Shown: positions 49,171 to 61,499, counted from the first letter of the stretch. The stretch: 64,000 nucleotides of DNA from Pomphorhynchus laevis (GCA_012934845.2 WNNJ02003462.1:124001-188000), one strand, 5' to 3'. Notes: generated by a model from the sequence alone, not told the origin. Numbers and translations are program-made.

Positions 49171-49276
49171 TTTTTTTGGAAAATATTTTAATTTGACCCT
49201 TAGAAAATGTATCTAAATCCATAAGATATAAATTATAATGAAAATAATAATAGCACTGAAGACAGTGGATAGATAA

Positions 49277-50776
49277 ATGAGAGTGATACATAAGACTCAC
49301 TTGCTTAAAAATATCTGCACTTTTATCTTACCCTTCCTAACCACATTGTTCAACTCGTCCATCCGTAGCCGTACATTTCCTTCCATCTGGAAATGCGCCA
49401 CTGTTCGTCCTATCATCAAAAAGCAATCTCTCGACTCTTCACTACCATCTTCGTACCGTCCAATCTCACTTCTCCCAACCCTCTCTAAACTCCTTGAGCG
49501 TCTCGTTCTTAAGCAAGTTAATACATATCTCTATTCCTCTAACTTATTTCCTCCCTTCCAAGCCGCTTTTCGCTCTAATTACTCTACCGAAATTGCATGT
49601 CTTAAAGTTTATAACGACTTACTCATATCGCGCGATCATAAATTATGTAGTGTCATAGTTTCTCTTGATCTATCGTCTGCTTTTGACATCGTCGATCACT
49701 CGATTCTTCTCCATCGCCTTCGTCATGATTATGGCTTCTCTTTACCCACTGTATCATGGTTTTCTTCATATCTATCAAACCGTACATTTCGCGTATATTC
49801 TAACTCTTCTCTCTCCCATCCTTCGTCCATTCCGTCCGGTGTTCCGCAAGGCTCCGTATTAGGCCCTATACTTTTCTCTCTTCTTCTTGGTGATTTGTCT
49901 TCGATTTCTCATAAATTTAACTTCCATGTTATGCAATATGCTGATGACATTCTCATCTATGCTCATGCACCTGTTTATCGTATTCACGATCTTAGTGTTT
50001 CTGCTTCCGACTGTCTTGTCTCAATTTCCAATCATCTTTCTTCCCTTCGCCTTTCTCTGAATCCTGATAAATCCAAAATTATGTGGATCCTACCTCGACG
50101 CCTCGGCTTCGAACCTCCCTCCGTATCATTAAATTCTACAATTCTTCCTATCGTTGATAATCTCGTTTTCCTAGGCTTCCATTTTGACAACCGACTTTCA
50201 CTTAAACCTTTCGTTAGAGATAAAGTACGCTCATCTACCTTGATACTCCGCAACCTCCGTCAAGTTCGTAGATTGATCGATTTCCCTTCTTGTATGACTC
50301 TTATATCATCTCTCCTTTTTTCTAGACTCGATTATTGTCTTAGTCTATTTTCCAACTCACCTAAATCCACTCTTCTTCCCCTACAACGCATCGTCAACGC
50401 AGCTGTCCGAATTCTCCTCCGTCTTCGTCGTTTTGATCACACATCCTACCATCTTGCTTCTCTCGATTTGCCTACAATTTATTGTCGTGTTCAAATTCGT
50501 CTTCTTATCGTTGCTTTCCGCCTTGTAACTTTTCATACCCCTTCATTTCTCAACCTTCCTTTTCTTGATAATTCTCGTCCTGTTTACTGTTCCTTGCGTT
50601 CCTGTAATTCCCTTCTTTTACATGTCCCAAACTACTCTACCTCCTTTGGACTCCGCTCCTTCCTGGTGGCTGCTCCTCTATCGTGGAATCATCTGCCCAT
50701 TCATATACGCCAATCAACTTCCCTGCAGTGCTTCAAACGACAAATCCGATCCCATTTTAACAATTTAACTGCTTGA
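49277..50776 (+). CDS. CR1/L2-like LINE reverse transcriptase, well-preserved 3' part
   Basis: 499 codons without a stop. RT motifs in order: PSSYRPISLLPTLSKLLERL, FQAAFRSNYSTEIACLKV, VSLDLSSAFDIVDHSILL (A), SGVPQGSVLGPILFSLL (B), VMQYADDILIYAHA (C, catalytic YADD intact), LSLNPDKSKIMWI (D), FLGFHFDN (E), then the C-terminal region SRLDYCLSLFSNSPKSTLLP to IRSHFNNLTA. The endonuclease is missing: LINE similarity begins near 49290 (CACTTGCTTAAAAA, also in the copy at 54705-58360), and a stop stands just before the ATG, which belongs to flanking DNA. The 3' end runs to about 50855 with AATAAATTTG and TATTATTATTA. Few or no breaks, so a young 5'-truncated insertion. Confidence 0.92.
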   Translation: MRVIHKTHLLKNICTFILPFLTTLFNSSIRSRTFPSIWKCATVRPIIKKQSLDSSLPSSYRPISLLPTLSKLLERLVLKQVNTYLYSSNLFPPFQAAFRSNYSTEIACLKVYNDLLISRDHKLCSVIVSLDLSSAFDIVDHSILLHRLRHDYGFSLPTVSWFSSYLSNRTFRVYSNSSLSHPSSIPSGVPQGSVLGPILFSLLLGDLSSISHKFNFHVMQYADDILIYAHAPVYRIHDLSVSASDCLVSISNHLSSLRLSLNPDKSKIMWILPRRLGFEPPSVSLNSTILPIVDNLVFLGFHFDNRLSLKPFVRDKVRSSTLILRNLRQVRRLIDFPSCMTLISSLLFSRLDYCLSLFSNSPKSTLLPLQRIVNAAVRILLRLRRFDHTSYHLASLDLPTIYCRVQIRLLIVAFRLVTFHTPSFLNLPFLDNSRPVYCSLRSCNSLLLHVPNYSTSFGLRSFLVAAPLSWNHLPIHIRQSTSLQCFKRQIRSHFNNLTA

Positions 50777-50989
50777 CTTTCTCATTTTGTTTGTGGACTT
50801 GTAAGCGTACAGCTTGTACGCATTTGCCACATTAAATAAATTTGTATTATTATTAAGACGCTCAAAGGAAACCCAAACAGGCAATAACAAAAAATTTATT
50901 GAATGCTTTTTGAGATTATTACAAAGGGATGTCTCGTTAATTGAGATGTCTACAATACTTAGTTCATGTTATAGAACAGCTAAAAGATT

Positions 50990-52290
50990 ATAAGAGATAT
51001 TCCTTCATTCTGCATGATTCTAGTCATACCCCAAAGACGTACTTGAGTTTTCCGATTGAATGACAGATGCTGGGGCCGTTTCAGAGTCCATCTAGCTCTC
51101 TTCAGGATACGTTTAAGTCTACCCAGGTAAGCTTTCGCCGACTAATTCACCGTAACGGTGAACCCCAAATATTTTACTCAACTCGTGAAGATGGGGTGTG
51201 GTTGAGGCTGTAAAATGGAGGCGAGTGCCGAGAGTGCTAGTCTCTTAAGTTTCTTTTTGGTGCTAGGAGCGCAATGAAAGACAACCACCTGCGATTTTTT
51301 GGAGTTTAAAATAAGATTGGAATGGGTAAGCTGGTCTTTTAATCTTAAAAAGAAACGGCTGATGTCCGACTTTACATCTTTGCAGCAACGTCCAGAAAAC
51401 AAGGCTGTAGTATAATAAGCATATACCACGAGATGATGATCACTTTTAAAAGCTCTGAAGAGAACAATGGAGACAGCAAGATATATGACAGGAGAAAGTG
51501 AGGAGCCTTGAGGCTCACCTGTAAAAGGGTAGAACTGACGTAAATCAGGGTCGTCTTCATAACAGAACCGTTTGGTGTACAGCAATATCTCCACCCTGTT
51601 AACAATTTTTGCAGGCAGTCCGAGGAACCTGAGAGAGCAGATAAAGAAGGGAATGGAGATGCGGTGGAAAGTAGTGGAAAATTCAAGAAAAACAGTCACA
51701 GCAAGCTGATGACTGTTATCCTGACAAAACTTATGGATTTCACCAATTGCTGAATGGACCGAGACCCCTTTGACAAACCCATGAAAACTCGGCGGGATTA
51801 AGTTTTCGCCTACTTAAATGGTCGCGGATGCTACGCGCAAACGCTTTTTCGTAGATGGATATAACGGAATTTTGATTGAAATGGGCCGCAGGTCTTTAGG
51901 ACATGAAACCGATTTTTTCTTTGGTAAAAATATACATCGGCTACAATTGATGCCATTTACATCGGATGGTGAGGCTTGAAGCATTGTGACATCCACTTCT
52001 CTTCTGTGATCGGCCGTCAAAAGCTGACAAACTCGAGAAGAGAGTGGATTGACGGATTTGGAGGTGCCCGAAAGTTGGCCCTAGGACTTAAACATATCCG
52101 TATCAAATAAGTACATTGTCCTGAACTCACCATAAGTCAGTATTGGCTGGGGAGAAAGCGTTGCTCTAAATTATGTATGGAAGTAACTTCTCCAAAACTC
52201 TATCAAGGCCTATGCTAGCAATCCAACCCGATGCCATCTCCCGCCAGCAGACAAACTTCTTATTGAATATCGTCCAGAAGCAAGCCTGAG
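50990..52290 (-). pseudogene. R1/I-type LINE RT fragment
   Basis: Minus strand, from right: CWREMASGWIASIGLDRVLE, SKSVNPLSSRVCQLL, SFHGFVKGVSVHSAIGEIHK, VFLEFSTTFHRISIPFF (motif A, with E for D), LRFLGLPAKIVNRVEILLY, GEPQGSSLSPVIYLAVS (motif B), VVYAYYTTALFSG (motif C), NLILNSKKSQVVVFHCAP, and YLGRLKRILKRARWTLKRP near 51100. Motif C reads YAYY where YADD is required, so it is dead. Several frame changes. The LSP after GVPQGS points to an R1/I-like clade, unlike the CR1-like copies nearby. Confidence 0.75.
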
Positions 52291-52417
52291 AGGGATTAAG
52301 ACGAATAATACTCGTTCGGTCCATACTCAGATATAGCCTATATCTAGAACTCTAGTATTCATTCGAGAGAACCTACCTGAAGGAAGCAGATATATTCATA
52401 AGGTGTAGCATTTTTTT

Positions 52418-52441
52418 ATACTCCTGGTATACCAGGAGTAT
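52418..52441. repeat. 24-bp perfect palindrome
   Basis: ATACTCCTGGTA followed at once by its reverse complement, no loop. It lies between the R1-like and the RLE LINE pieces. Confidence 0.85.
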
Positions 52442-52501
52442 ACACTTCCCCACCGACAATGTCATAATTTCACGTAGAGGCAATAGCTCAGCCAGTTAGA
52501 A

Positions 52502-52549
52502 AAATGGTGATTGCCGGTGATTTCCAGAAATCACCGGCAATCACCATTT
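52502..52549. repeat. 22-bp perfect inverted repeat with 4-nt loop
   Basis: Arms AAATGGTGATTGCCGGTGAT plus TT and the exact reverse complement around CCAG. It ends at the first base of recognisable RLE LINE protein, so it marks an element junction. Confidence 0.85.
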
Positions 52550-53760
52550 GACAGAATGTGAAAACGAGCTAATGCTAATGCCTTTAGCTCACGGTGGAAT
52601 TGGTATAAAAGATCCATGTAATTTTTCTAACACAGAATATGAGCGGTCTGTGGCGATGTGCGAGCCTTTGCTGAGCGGCTTAAAAGAAAGCGATCTAGAA
52701 ATAAAGCAGAGAGACTTGATAAAGCTTTTCATCGTGAAAAAGATACTTGTAACAAACTTCGAATCGAGTGTTTATTTTCTAATGATGATTACTCAAAGAG
52801 CTTATTGAAGTATGCATCCGATAAAGGTTCAACAACGTTGCTTGCTTCGAGACCGTTACAATCACTTGGATTACATTTGACGAATCAAGAGTTTCAAGAT
52901 GCTCTGGCTATACGTTACAACTGGAACTCTCGTTGGGTGTCTTCAAATTGTACATGTGGATAGACTTTAGCTATCAATCATTCACTCGCTTGATAAACTG
53001 GAGGTATTCGGACAATTCGGCACAACATGGTTAGGGATTTATTGGCAAGTGAGTTAGATGGCGTGTGCAATTTGGTTACGCTGGAACCAGTGCTGCTACC
53101 AGTACCTAACGGTTACGAGTTCGAAAATAAATCAACAACTCGTGATAAAGAAGCGAGATCGGATGTATCATGTCATGGCCTTTTCGGGAATAGTACGGTG
53201 CAGTACTTGTGGACATTTGTACATTTAGTCATTTGGCACCATCCTACTCAAGAAATGCTGACTATGACCCTTATCGATATCACGAATCAAGAAAAACTCA
53301 GAAGTACGGTGAACGAGTTACTTCGATTAAACGAGCAACTTTTTGTCCATTCGTGATCTCAACAGCAGGTAGACTAAGCTCTTCCGTACAATATATTCTC
53401 AAAAGAATTGCAATGCTTCAAGCCAGAAAGCGAGACATTCCTTATGGTGAATGTATTCGATTGTTTCGTTCTAAATTTGGTTTTACAATGACCAGAGCTA
53501 CCAGCCTGTGTTTGAGGGCTAATCGTATTCCTTGGCATCGAGTTCCACGTTACGACGCTAACATTATAGCTTAAGAGTATTTATAAATGTTATAGACTGC
53601 TTACGCTTTTTCTCATTTACGTTTTCTTTGTTCTTGATTCTAACAAATTTACTTTTAAATAATAATTTTTTAAATAATAAATTCTTAAAAAATTCTCAAA
53701 CAACAACTTTAGTTCCGATCGACAATAAATAACATACAAAAAATACTCTTTCAACTGCTC
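52548..53760 (+). pseudogene. RLE-class LINE, C-terminal part (copy C)
   Basis: Frames give ELMLMPLAHGGIGIKDP, SLGLHLTNQEFQDALAIRYN, NCTCG (zinc finger), DLLASELDG...LEPVLLPVPNG, KEARSDVSCHGLF (RLE core), then SRKTQKYGERVTSIKRATFC, FVISTAGRLSSSVQYILKRI and FRSKFGFTMTRATSLCLRAN. This order equals the ORF2 end of the LINE at 58935-62690. Frame changes separate the pieces; the HALSC half of the zinc finger is not seen intact. 53580-53760 would be its 3' UTR. Confidence 0.8.
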
Positions 53761-53764
53761 GACG

Positions 53765-54705
53765 GAATCGAAAAGAATTGTCATGACAAGAGGAGTCCCG
53801 CCTAGCGGGGGTCAAATGCTGTGCTTACAACGGACAACATGCAGTATGCAGAGGTTGCAAATGTCGTAAGGCGAATAGACAGTGTATCAACTGTTCCGCC
53901 GCAAATTGCCAGAACCGAATCATTGTTTAAAATGGTTGTTTTTACTTCGCAACAGATCGAATGTATTGATCCTCCATCGATTCAATTAGTTGATAATAAC
54001 GGTAACAAGTTAACAAATCAATCTCATGAAATCCCTTCCGTCGATCAAATCGCATCAACTAGTTCAAATTTAGTTTCAAACGTGGACACGGCGTATAACG
54101 AGGTAATACATAGGAGACCCTATTTAGTGCAAGTTCCACGATGTTCCGCCAGCAATAAGGTAGTAGAAATTTTGTCATATCTTTATCGGTCCGTAGCGCA
54201 CGGAGAGTCTGGGGAGAGCATGGCTTTGAAGGCAGTAACTGTCTTTGCCAGATGTGTGTTACAGAAGCCCCCTACCAAGAAGGTATATTTTATCAGAAGA
54301 ATGATTGAACGAAGAATCGGTTTATGGTCAGAGGGTCATCTTTCTGAACTGTTTGATAAAGCTCGAATCTTGCCGACTCGTATTGCTCCGAGGTATGGTG
54401 TGAATGTTCAGAAACAATGGATAAAACAATACTGTCAGCTGAGATCTTAAGATGATAGATAGGTACAAGCACATCCGTATTAATAGGCAAGTATTCGAAC
54501 GGTACGCTCAAGCCATCTGATGTTGTGGATGAACTTACAGTTCATGAGCATCTTCAGAAATTACATTCACGCCCAACTCACGTTCAGAATGACGCGTTAC
54601 TTGGTGAGCCCCTACCAGATTCTAAGAAACACGATGCGTCGTTGTTTGCCGAAATTGATGGAAACTGGATAGTACGCGCTGCAAGAAGGACGCATGAAAG
54701 TGCAG
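53765..54705 (+). pseudogene. RLE-class LINE, N-terminal part (copy D), cut by a CR1-like LINE
   Basis: From about 53800 one frame reads CCAYNGQHAVCRGCKCRKAN, RQCINCSAANCQN, a cysteine-rich motif I recall from the start of this RLE RT family. The frame 53821-54450 has FARCVLQKPPTKKVYFIRRM and RRIGLWSEGHLSELFDKA, the N-terminal region before the RT. From 54525 come TVHEHLQKLHSRPT, ALLGEPLPDS and WIVRAARRTHESAGS, which align to SITASGRTKGDAGPSG in the ORF2 at 60504-61499. Similarity stops at about 54705, where a minus-strand LINE begins. The RT core is not found on the other side. Confidence 0.65.
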
Positions 54706-57700
54706 GTAGTCAAATCGAGAGAAACAAGATTGTGGGATGTATGATCAAAATGACGAAGACGGAGGAGAACTCGGACGGCTGCGTTGATGATGCGTTGTAA
54801 AGGAAGAAAAGTGGATTTAGGTGAGTTGGAAAATAGTCTAAGACAGTAATCAAGTTTTGAGAAAATAAGAGAAGATATGAGAGTCATACATGAAGGGAAA
54901 TCGATCAATCTACAAATTTGACGGAGGTTGCGGAGAATCAGGGTAGATGAACGTACTTGATATCTAATGAAAGGTTTAAGTGAAAGTATGTTGTCGAAAT
55001 GGAAGCCTAGGAAAACGAGATTGTCAACGATAGGAAGAATTTTAGAATTTAATGATACGAAGAGAGGTTCTACGCCGAAGCGTCGAAGAAGGATCCTTTA
55101 TTATTTTTGATTTATTGGGATTCAAAGAAAGACGAAGAGATGAAAGATGATTGTAAATTGATGCAAGACAATTGAAAGCAGAAACACTAAGATCATGAAT
55201 ACGATAAGCAGGTGCGTGAGTATAGATGAGAATGTCATCAACATATTGCATAACATGGAAGTTAAATGTATGATAAATAGAAGACAAATAACCGAGAAGA
55301 AGATATAGAAACAAAGGGGCGAATACGGAGCCTTGTGGAACACCGGAGGGGATTGAAGAAGGAAAGGAGAGAGAAGAGTTAGAACAAACGCGAAAAGTAC
55401 GGTTTGATAGATATGAAGAAAATCAAGCCACATTGTGTAAAGAGAAGCCATAATCACGACGAAGACGATGGAGAAGAATCGAGTGATCGACGATGTCAAA
55501 AGCAGATGGTAGATTAAGGGAAACTATGACACTACATAATTTTTGATCGCGCGAGATGAGTTAGTTATAAACTCTAAGACATGCAATTTCAGTAGAGTGA
55601 TTATAGCGAAAAGCAGCTTGGAAGGGAGGGAACAAGTTGGAGGAAAATAGATATGCATTAACTTGCTTGAGAACAAGACGCTTAAGGAGTTTAGAGATTG
55701 TTCAGAGAAGTGAGATAGGACGGTACGAAGATGGTAGTGAAGGGTCGAAAGATTGCTTTTTGAGGATAGGGCGAACAGTGGCGTATTTCCAATTGGAAGG
55801 AAATGTGCGGTTGCGGATAGACAAGTAGAATAAAGTGGTCAGGAAGGGTGAGATATATGATCATATTTTTTAAGCAAGTGGGTGGGAATTGGGTCAGAAG
55901 GAGAGGTTTTATTAGGTAATGACAGAAGAACCGGAGGAACTTCGTCAGACGAAACGGGAAGAAGGTGGAATAGCTCTGGGAGGGCAGTATTTAAAGAGAA
56001 TTGAGGATACAAGGGACATATGGGTAGAACAGTAATTAAATTAGATAGCTTATATTGCAGATAAGAGGAAAAATCATCAGAATTTATGTTGCAAGGGGTA
56101 GATGATCGTTAAAGAATTGAGTTTAATATTTTCCAATGAGTTTTAGAGTTGGAATAGGACTCGAGTTGATTTCGCCAAAAGAGAGTACGTTTAGTTCGCA
56201 TAAGAATAAGATGGGAACGGCGGAGAGAAATATAGGAAGCACGGAGATTTGGAGTTAGTAAGGTTGGAGAACGTTTAAGAAAGCGATTAAACACATGAAA
56301 ATAGTGACGGAGCCGACTCTTAGAAGGATTACAGTCTGAATCGAACCAGGGAGAATGGCGCGACCGCTCTAAACATCGTGGTCGAATAGGCAGAAGGTTA
56401 TTAAGGATTTTCGTAAATTCAGAATCAAACAGAACAAAGAGATCATCGGGAGATAGATAGTTAAGAGGAAGTGAAAAGAGTGAAGAATTGAGTAAGGCTG
56501 TGCAGAGAATAGGGATATCGAAAAGTTTCCAGGGTCGACTTTGTGTTGATAATGGTGGAGGCGGAGAAGGAGGATGAGGACGAGTAAGAGTGACAAGGAA
56601 ATGATCGGACAAACCAGGATCAGTAATTGACAAGGAGGTATAATCATTAAAGCAGTTAGGAACAACAATGATGTCGAGAGTACCGCCGAGAATATGAGTT
56701 GGGCTTGTTGAAAGTAATTTATAGTTAAAATCAGAAAAAAAGATTAGTTAAAGTGATAGAGTCAGATTCAGCCGGGCGATCAAGACGAATGTTAAAGTTA
56801 CCGAGAACAAAAGAAGGAGTATAAGACAATGAACAGTGAGACATAAGATCTGCAAGGTCGTTAAAGAACATACGTGAATAGGCAACTGAACCTGGACGGT
56901 ATACAACCACAAGTTCCAGAGGGAAAGGAGTTGATAATCTGCATATGAGTAATTCGAACTAAGTGTAACGGATGTTAACGTTAATTTTACGTAGATACAT
57001 TGGATGACGAGCAATGGCAACAATAACGTCATGGTTAAAAGCAGTAGATGTATGAGAAGCAATTTGACGAGCTGATTCAACTAGAGAACAACCAGAGCGA
57101 CATAGACGACGAATAGCAAGATCGTCGGAGCCAGAGTGCCAGGATTCGGTAGTGCATAATATCGATAGATAATTGATCGAAGATATCAAGGAGCATATCA
57201 GCTTTATGAAGAATGGAGCGAGTGTTGAATAGACTAAGACAAAAAGTATGCTTAGGAGCGAGATCGATAGCGAGGAAGACAAGGGGGAGAGATTAGACGC
57301 CATCGGATTTTTGGCCTTGTGTGCACAACGTGAAAATTTTCGTTGATTTGACGTATTGATAAGGATGACTTGCCGTTTGTTTCACATTGATGTTTTTCAA
57401 TGCGAGCTAAATTTAGCTGGTCAATATAAGAAGGGGAGCGGTCAGGAAAGATACAACAAGTATACGAAGTGGTTAGAAGTTTAAAACGTGGGAGCGTACA
57501 ATGGATGCATGTGAACTGTCGGAAACGATTTTCAGGAGTGTAGGACTGATATGATTAGATTTAGTGGATTTGTTTAAACGGCTAAAAGATAGAGAAGTGA
57601 TATTATTAAAAAATGATGTATTATCATCAGGAAGAATGGTTGAGAGGATAGACCTGAAAGCAGATACATCATCATCGAGGCAACATTGAGGAGAATCAGA

Positions 57701-58360
57701 TTCGGGAAGCTTTAAGTTAGATATGATGATGCATCGATCGCGCGAAGGAAAAAGATTACGTAGAAGTGTTGGACGGACAGATCTGGTAGGAGCAGAGGCA
57801 GAAGAGCAGGTAAATTGCGAATGACAGGGATGTTAAGTGAAGAATTAAGATAGTATGGAGCATGTGTACAGGAATGGAGTGTTGAATCGGTTGATCGGAG
57901 ATGCTACTGTAGATGCTTATGGCGGAAGGATGTAAATTATTGAGAAGTGATACGGTTGAAGCATGTGTGACAGGAGTGGATTGTTGAATCCGTTGATCGG
58001 AGTTGTTACTGGAGATGATTTTGACAGAAGGATGTAAATTATTGAGAAGTGATACGGTGTAGGTAGAGTAAGAGTACGTGAAGAGAAGAAAGAGGTATGA
58101 GATGTATTTAGATGTGGGGAGGAATATGAAAAGTGAGATACGATATGAAGTTCTTTACTGTTTGCATTGTTAGGAATATGAAGATTAAGGGAAGTTTTAT
58201 CCGTAATAGCTTGGAAGATATTTTGTCGTTTGTTGATTGTCCATGTATAACAGCGGTCTGAGTCGACTGAGATACATCATTAAGTTCATTTATTGAGCAC
58301 AACTCTGTTTCGCTAGCCTCCAGAACGTCCCCACCTTTTGAGCGATCACGCTTCATTAGC
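54705..58360 (-). pseudogene. CR1/L2-like LINE with endonuclease, nearly full-length but broken
   Basis: Minus strand. From right: a 5' region starting KRDRSKGGDVLEASE (58356); an APE-type endonuclease with FNTRSI near 57230, TESWHSGSDD near 57140 and DPGLSDHFLVTLTRP near 56620 (the SDH motif); the linker RSRHSPWFDSDCN; then the RT with QYVDDILIYTHAPAYRIHD near 55230 (YVDD), SLNPNKSKII and FSKLDYCLRLFSNSPKSTFL to about 54705. It is the same family as 49277-50776 and shows what that copy lost. Many stops and frame changes. The last ~100 RT residues and the 3' UTR are missing at the left border. Confidence 0.85.
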
Positions 58361-58934
58361 TTACCTACGAGGACAGCACAACAGAAGCCGTAGAGGAAAT
58401 TCCGTCTTGAAACGCTGCCTCGTCAGTGAAAGGAATTGCAACGTGAGTATAAACATTGCAGTTCTTGTTGTCGCATCTAATTTGCTTTTCGATGTATGTT
58501 TCCTTGACGGACTTGAGTTGCTAACCGACATTTTTAGTTAGCCTTCTCTTTGCCATAATAAGATGTCAATTAGTTAGTTATAACTAAAGACCAAGAATGT
58601 TTAAACTCCGTTGTGCACCCAAACAAAGTTCTTAAATTGATTTGGTAAAACTTGATTTCTAAAAAATATATTTTTGATTCATATCTCGATAGGCCGTAAT
58701 GATATTTTTCGAGATGTTTGTATGTTATATTTCTCAAACTTTTTACCTGCTATGCCCTTTATCTTATTCCTCGACTCATTGTTTCATACTTACAATGCAT
58801 AATAATATTTATAATATAACATATATACGTATAATAATGGGAAGTAACATTACTATGAAAAAATAAGAGCCTCTTCGAAAGAGAACCAAATAGTTTGCAT
58901 AGCGATTTTTAGGGCTTTTTCAGTTAGAAGTGCA
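58361..58934. other. spacer between two LINEs
   Basis: One plus frame (58338-58541) has no recognised motif; it is not the continuation of copy D. The rest is AT-rich. Confidence 0.45.
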
Positions 58935-59252
58935 TTGTAGCGGATAATAATAATAATAATTTTTTTTAATAATAAATTTATTTAATAAATTTACAAAAAA
59001 GGGGTTCCCGCAAATGGGCCCACTAGACGATTGAGCGATCATTTGTTTATATATACAACTGTTGCAATTGACAAAGTTCGCCACCTTCTTCGTCGCGCCA
59101 TCTGATTGTTTTACTGAGTTCGCCACAAGTATCCACGGCTGTTCGGGCGCTTTGGTTCGCGAATTGTTTGATTTTTGGTTGTGATCACGCGCTTCTGAGG
59201 CATGCGGAGGCCGATCGGGCTATTATGAATGAGATGCGACGCTTTAGGTGTG

Positions 59253-61499
59253 TCACGGCATGCGCGTATTCAATAATCGCGCTTTTGCCGTTGCTATCCG
59301 CTTAATCAAGGCTTGCGACTCCTTTCCCATACCACCTGACGAAGAAAATATCAGCGAAATGAATTTACCGTGCTCTACTTTCGTCACCCTTTCTAGATAT
59401 TTGGCATTTTTTCGCGACACATTGTAGTCAAATGCTGGATCGACTGGCCGGCTGACGTACGACTGAGCAAAAATATTAAATACGTTGACGTCGAAGAACG
59501 TCCGCTCGAATCGCTCGTTTCCTAAGCCTAGGCAGGATATATCAAGTCGAACACTATAATCACGACATGTTGTTGCCGTGTCGAGATGTAAGTTGTCTGG
59601 AACAGGTTGCAGCACTGGTTCAACCTCAACGTCACGACCGATTGACGCCAATTCCCTGGCAATTTCGTCCCGAACGGAGTCATGCCGAATAGATGGCAAT
59701 CCACCTTTTGGACATGAAAGTCCGTGCCCCAACGACAGTTGTTCGCCACATGGGCATGCTCTGCCGATCAGATCTGACGGGGTTTGTCCATAGCGTGCTG
59801 AGATGGCGTCTCTGAACTCCCTTGGAGACAAGTAGAATTTTTCAGTTTTTAAGGGCAGGGCGCTTAGCCACGATGATGCGCCTTCTCTTCGAGCATGTTT
59901 GGTTGCGGTCTGGGCAACTATATCCATTTTGAGAAGGGCATCTGACAACCGTTTGTTTTGTATTTTATCACGACATGTCGCTTGCTGTTTAATTTGTTTT
60001 GATTGTATGTCGCGCAAAGCCTGTCCGGTAATTCCCAACTCGTAGGTGTTGCTAATTGATTGTGAGAGGTCGTAGTTTGAACGAGCGGTTAGGAAGGGGT
60101 CGTGAACTCCTAGACCGCCCATACCTAGAGGGGATGTCACGATGGTTTCCCATCCATTTTCGATTGGCAATCCTGTTATGATACTCAGGAGCTCTTTATT
60201 CAATTGCTCGGATATGCTATTTAAAAGAACATTGTCGCACTTTATTGTTCTTGTGGTATAAATCTACTTTGCTTGTATGGCGTGTGTTAGTCCTGCATAA
60301 GCTACGTGTGGGTCGATTTTTGCGACCTCGCCTAGACGACTTAGTAATGTTGACCATGCATCCACACGTTGGCTGAGTTCCGCTGCTTCATATTCGGGTG
60401 TACCGACTGCAGATCCAAGCACCCTCATTCCGTCATAAAATATCTTTATGTCTGGTAACCGTAGCTGGTCAGCATGTAGGCGATGGTGCGATAGTATTTG
60501 CGACTAGCTCGGGTTGACGAAATAACCGTACTTTGGACCGTCTGTTGAAATAACTTTCCATACTTCTTTGATTTTGCTTGGGCAACCAACACAATTCGCG
60601 TCGTCGGCAAACCAAACTTGATGCACACCTGGGACGGTCCGTCGAATTTTGTCTATTAGCGGTGAAGATGCTAGGGAAAAGCATGGCATTGCGAATGGGT
60701 CGCCCTGCGTACAACCCTCCTCGGAAAGCAAGTTGTCGCTACCGAGTGCTAAGACTGAAGGCTTATGGTACAGATTATGTATAACGCACGACAAAGATGG
60801 GCATGTGAATTTAAGGTTATAGAGAGCTGCTTGCCTATTGACAGAATTGAATGCATTTGAGGCATCGATGGAAACAAGACACGCGTCGGTGTTTGCTCTG
60901 TACAGCGATTGCAGTTTGTGCACAGCATGTTCGGCACAGCTCCGTTGTCCGGCCGCGGTTTGAAGATTTCCAGCGACGGCTTGTATATCTTCTTTGACGA
61001 GTACCAAAATTGTTTTCGAAATTATTCTCCTGGCGGTGTCACACACGCCTATGGGTCGGATACAACCGTTGCTCTTTTTTAAAGCGATCAATCGGCAGCT
61101 GGTAAAACATTCCAGGGATTTTGCTGATATTTTTTCAGTGGAAATCCAAACTGCAAATCGTGCTAAAGACTGTGCTAACGTCTGAGACTGAGCTTCAAAG
61201 CGGGTTAGCATATTGCGCCAGGAAGCTGAGTCGAGGCCAGACGGCCCAGCGTCACCTTTTGTTCGTCCACTAGCCGTAATAATACTATTTTCGTCGATTG
61301 TGTAAAAACGACATGAGTGATGTACTTTTGAATTAGGGTGAAAGGATGTAAGTAATGCTTCTTTAGGGGGAGTTTTCGCAAGTGGGTGAAGATCTTGAAG
61401 TTGTGATTTAACTGATCTACCGTTCACGACTTCATCCGGATGTAGTACTGCTACATCGTCATTTCCCTTTGAGACGCTTTTAATCTCGCACTTCAGCAT
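59253..61499 (-). pseudogene. ORF2: reverse transcriptase and restriction-like endonuclease
   Basis: Starts at the ATG at 61499. RT: TKGDAGPSGLDSASWRNML, SCRLIALKKSNGCIRPIGVC, AGQRSCAEHAVHKL, VSIDASNAFNSVNR (A), EEGCTQGDPFAMPCFSL (B), VHQVWFADDANCVG (C, FADD), YGYFVNPS (D). Then HVAYAGLTHAIQAK, GMGGLGVHDPF, zinc finger CPCGEQLSLGHGLSC, SIRHDSVRDEIARELA, RDYSVRLDISCLG and FFDVNVFN (nuclease Asp residues). Two TAG codons interrupt one continuous frame: 60504-60506, where the family has Lys, and 60264-60266, where a Trp is expected (K-W-I-Y). The frame shifts near 59253; the end ISFIIARSASACLRSARD continues in another frame. Both nuclease and RT catalytic residues are kept. Confidence 0.85.
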
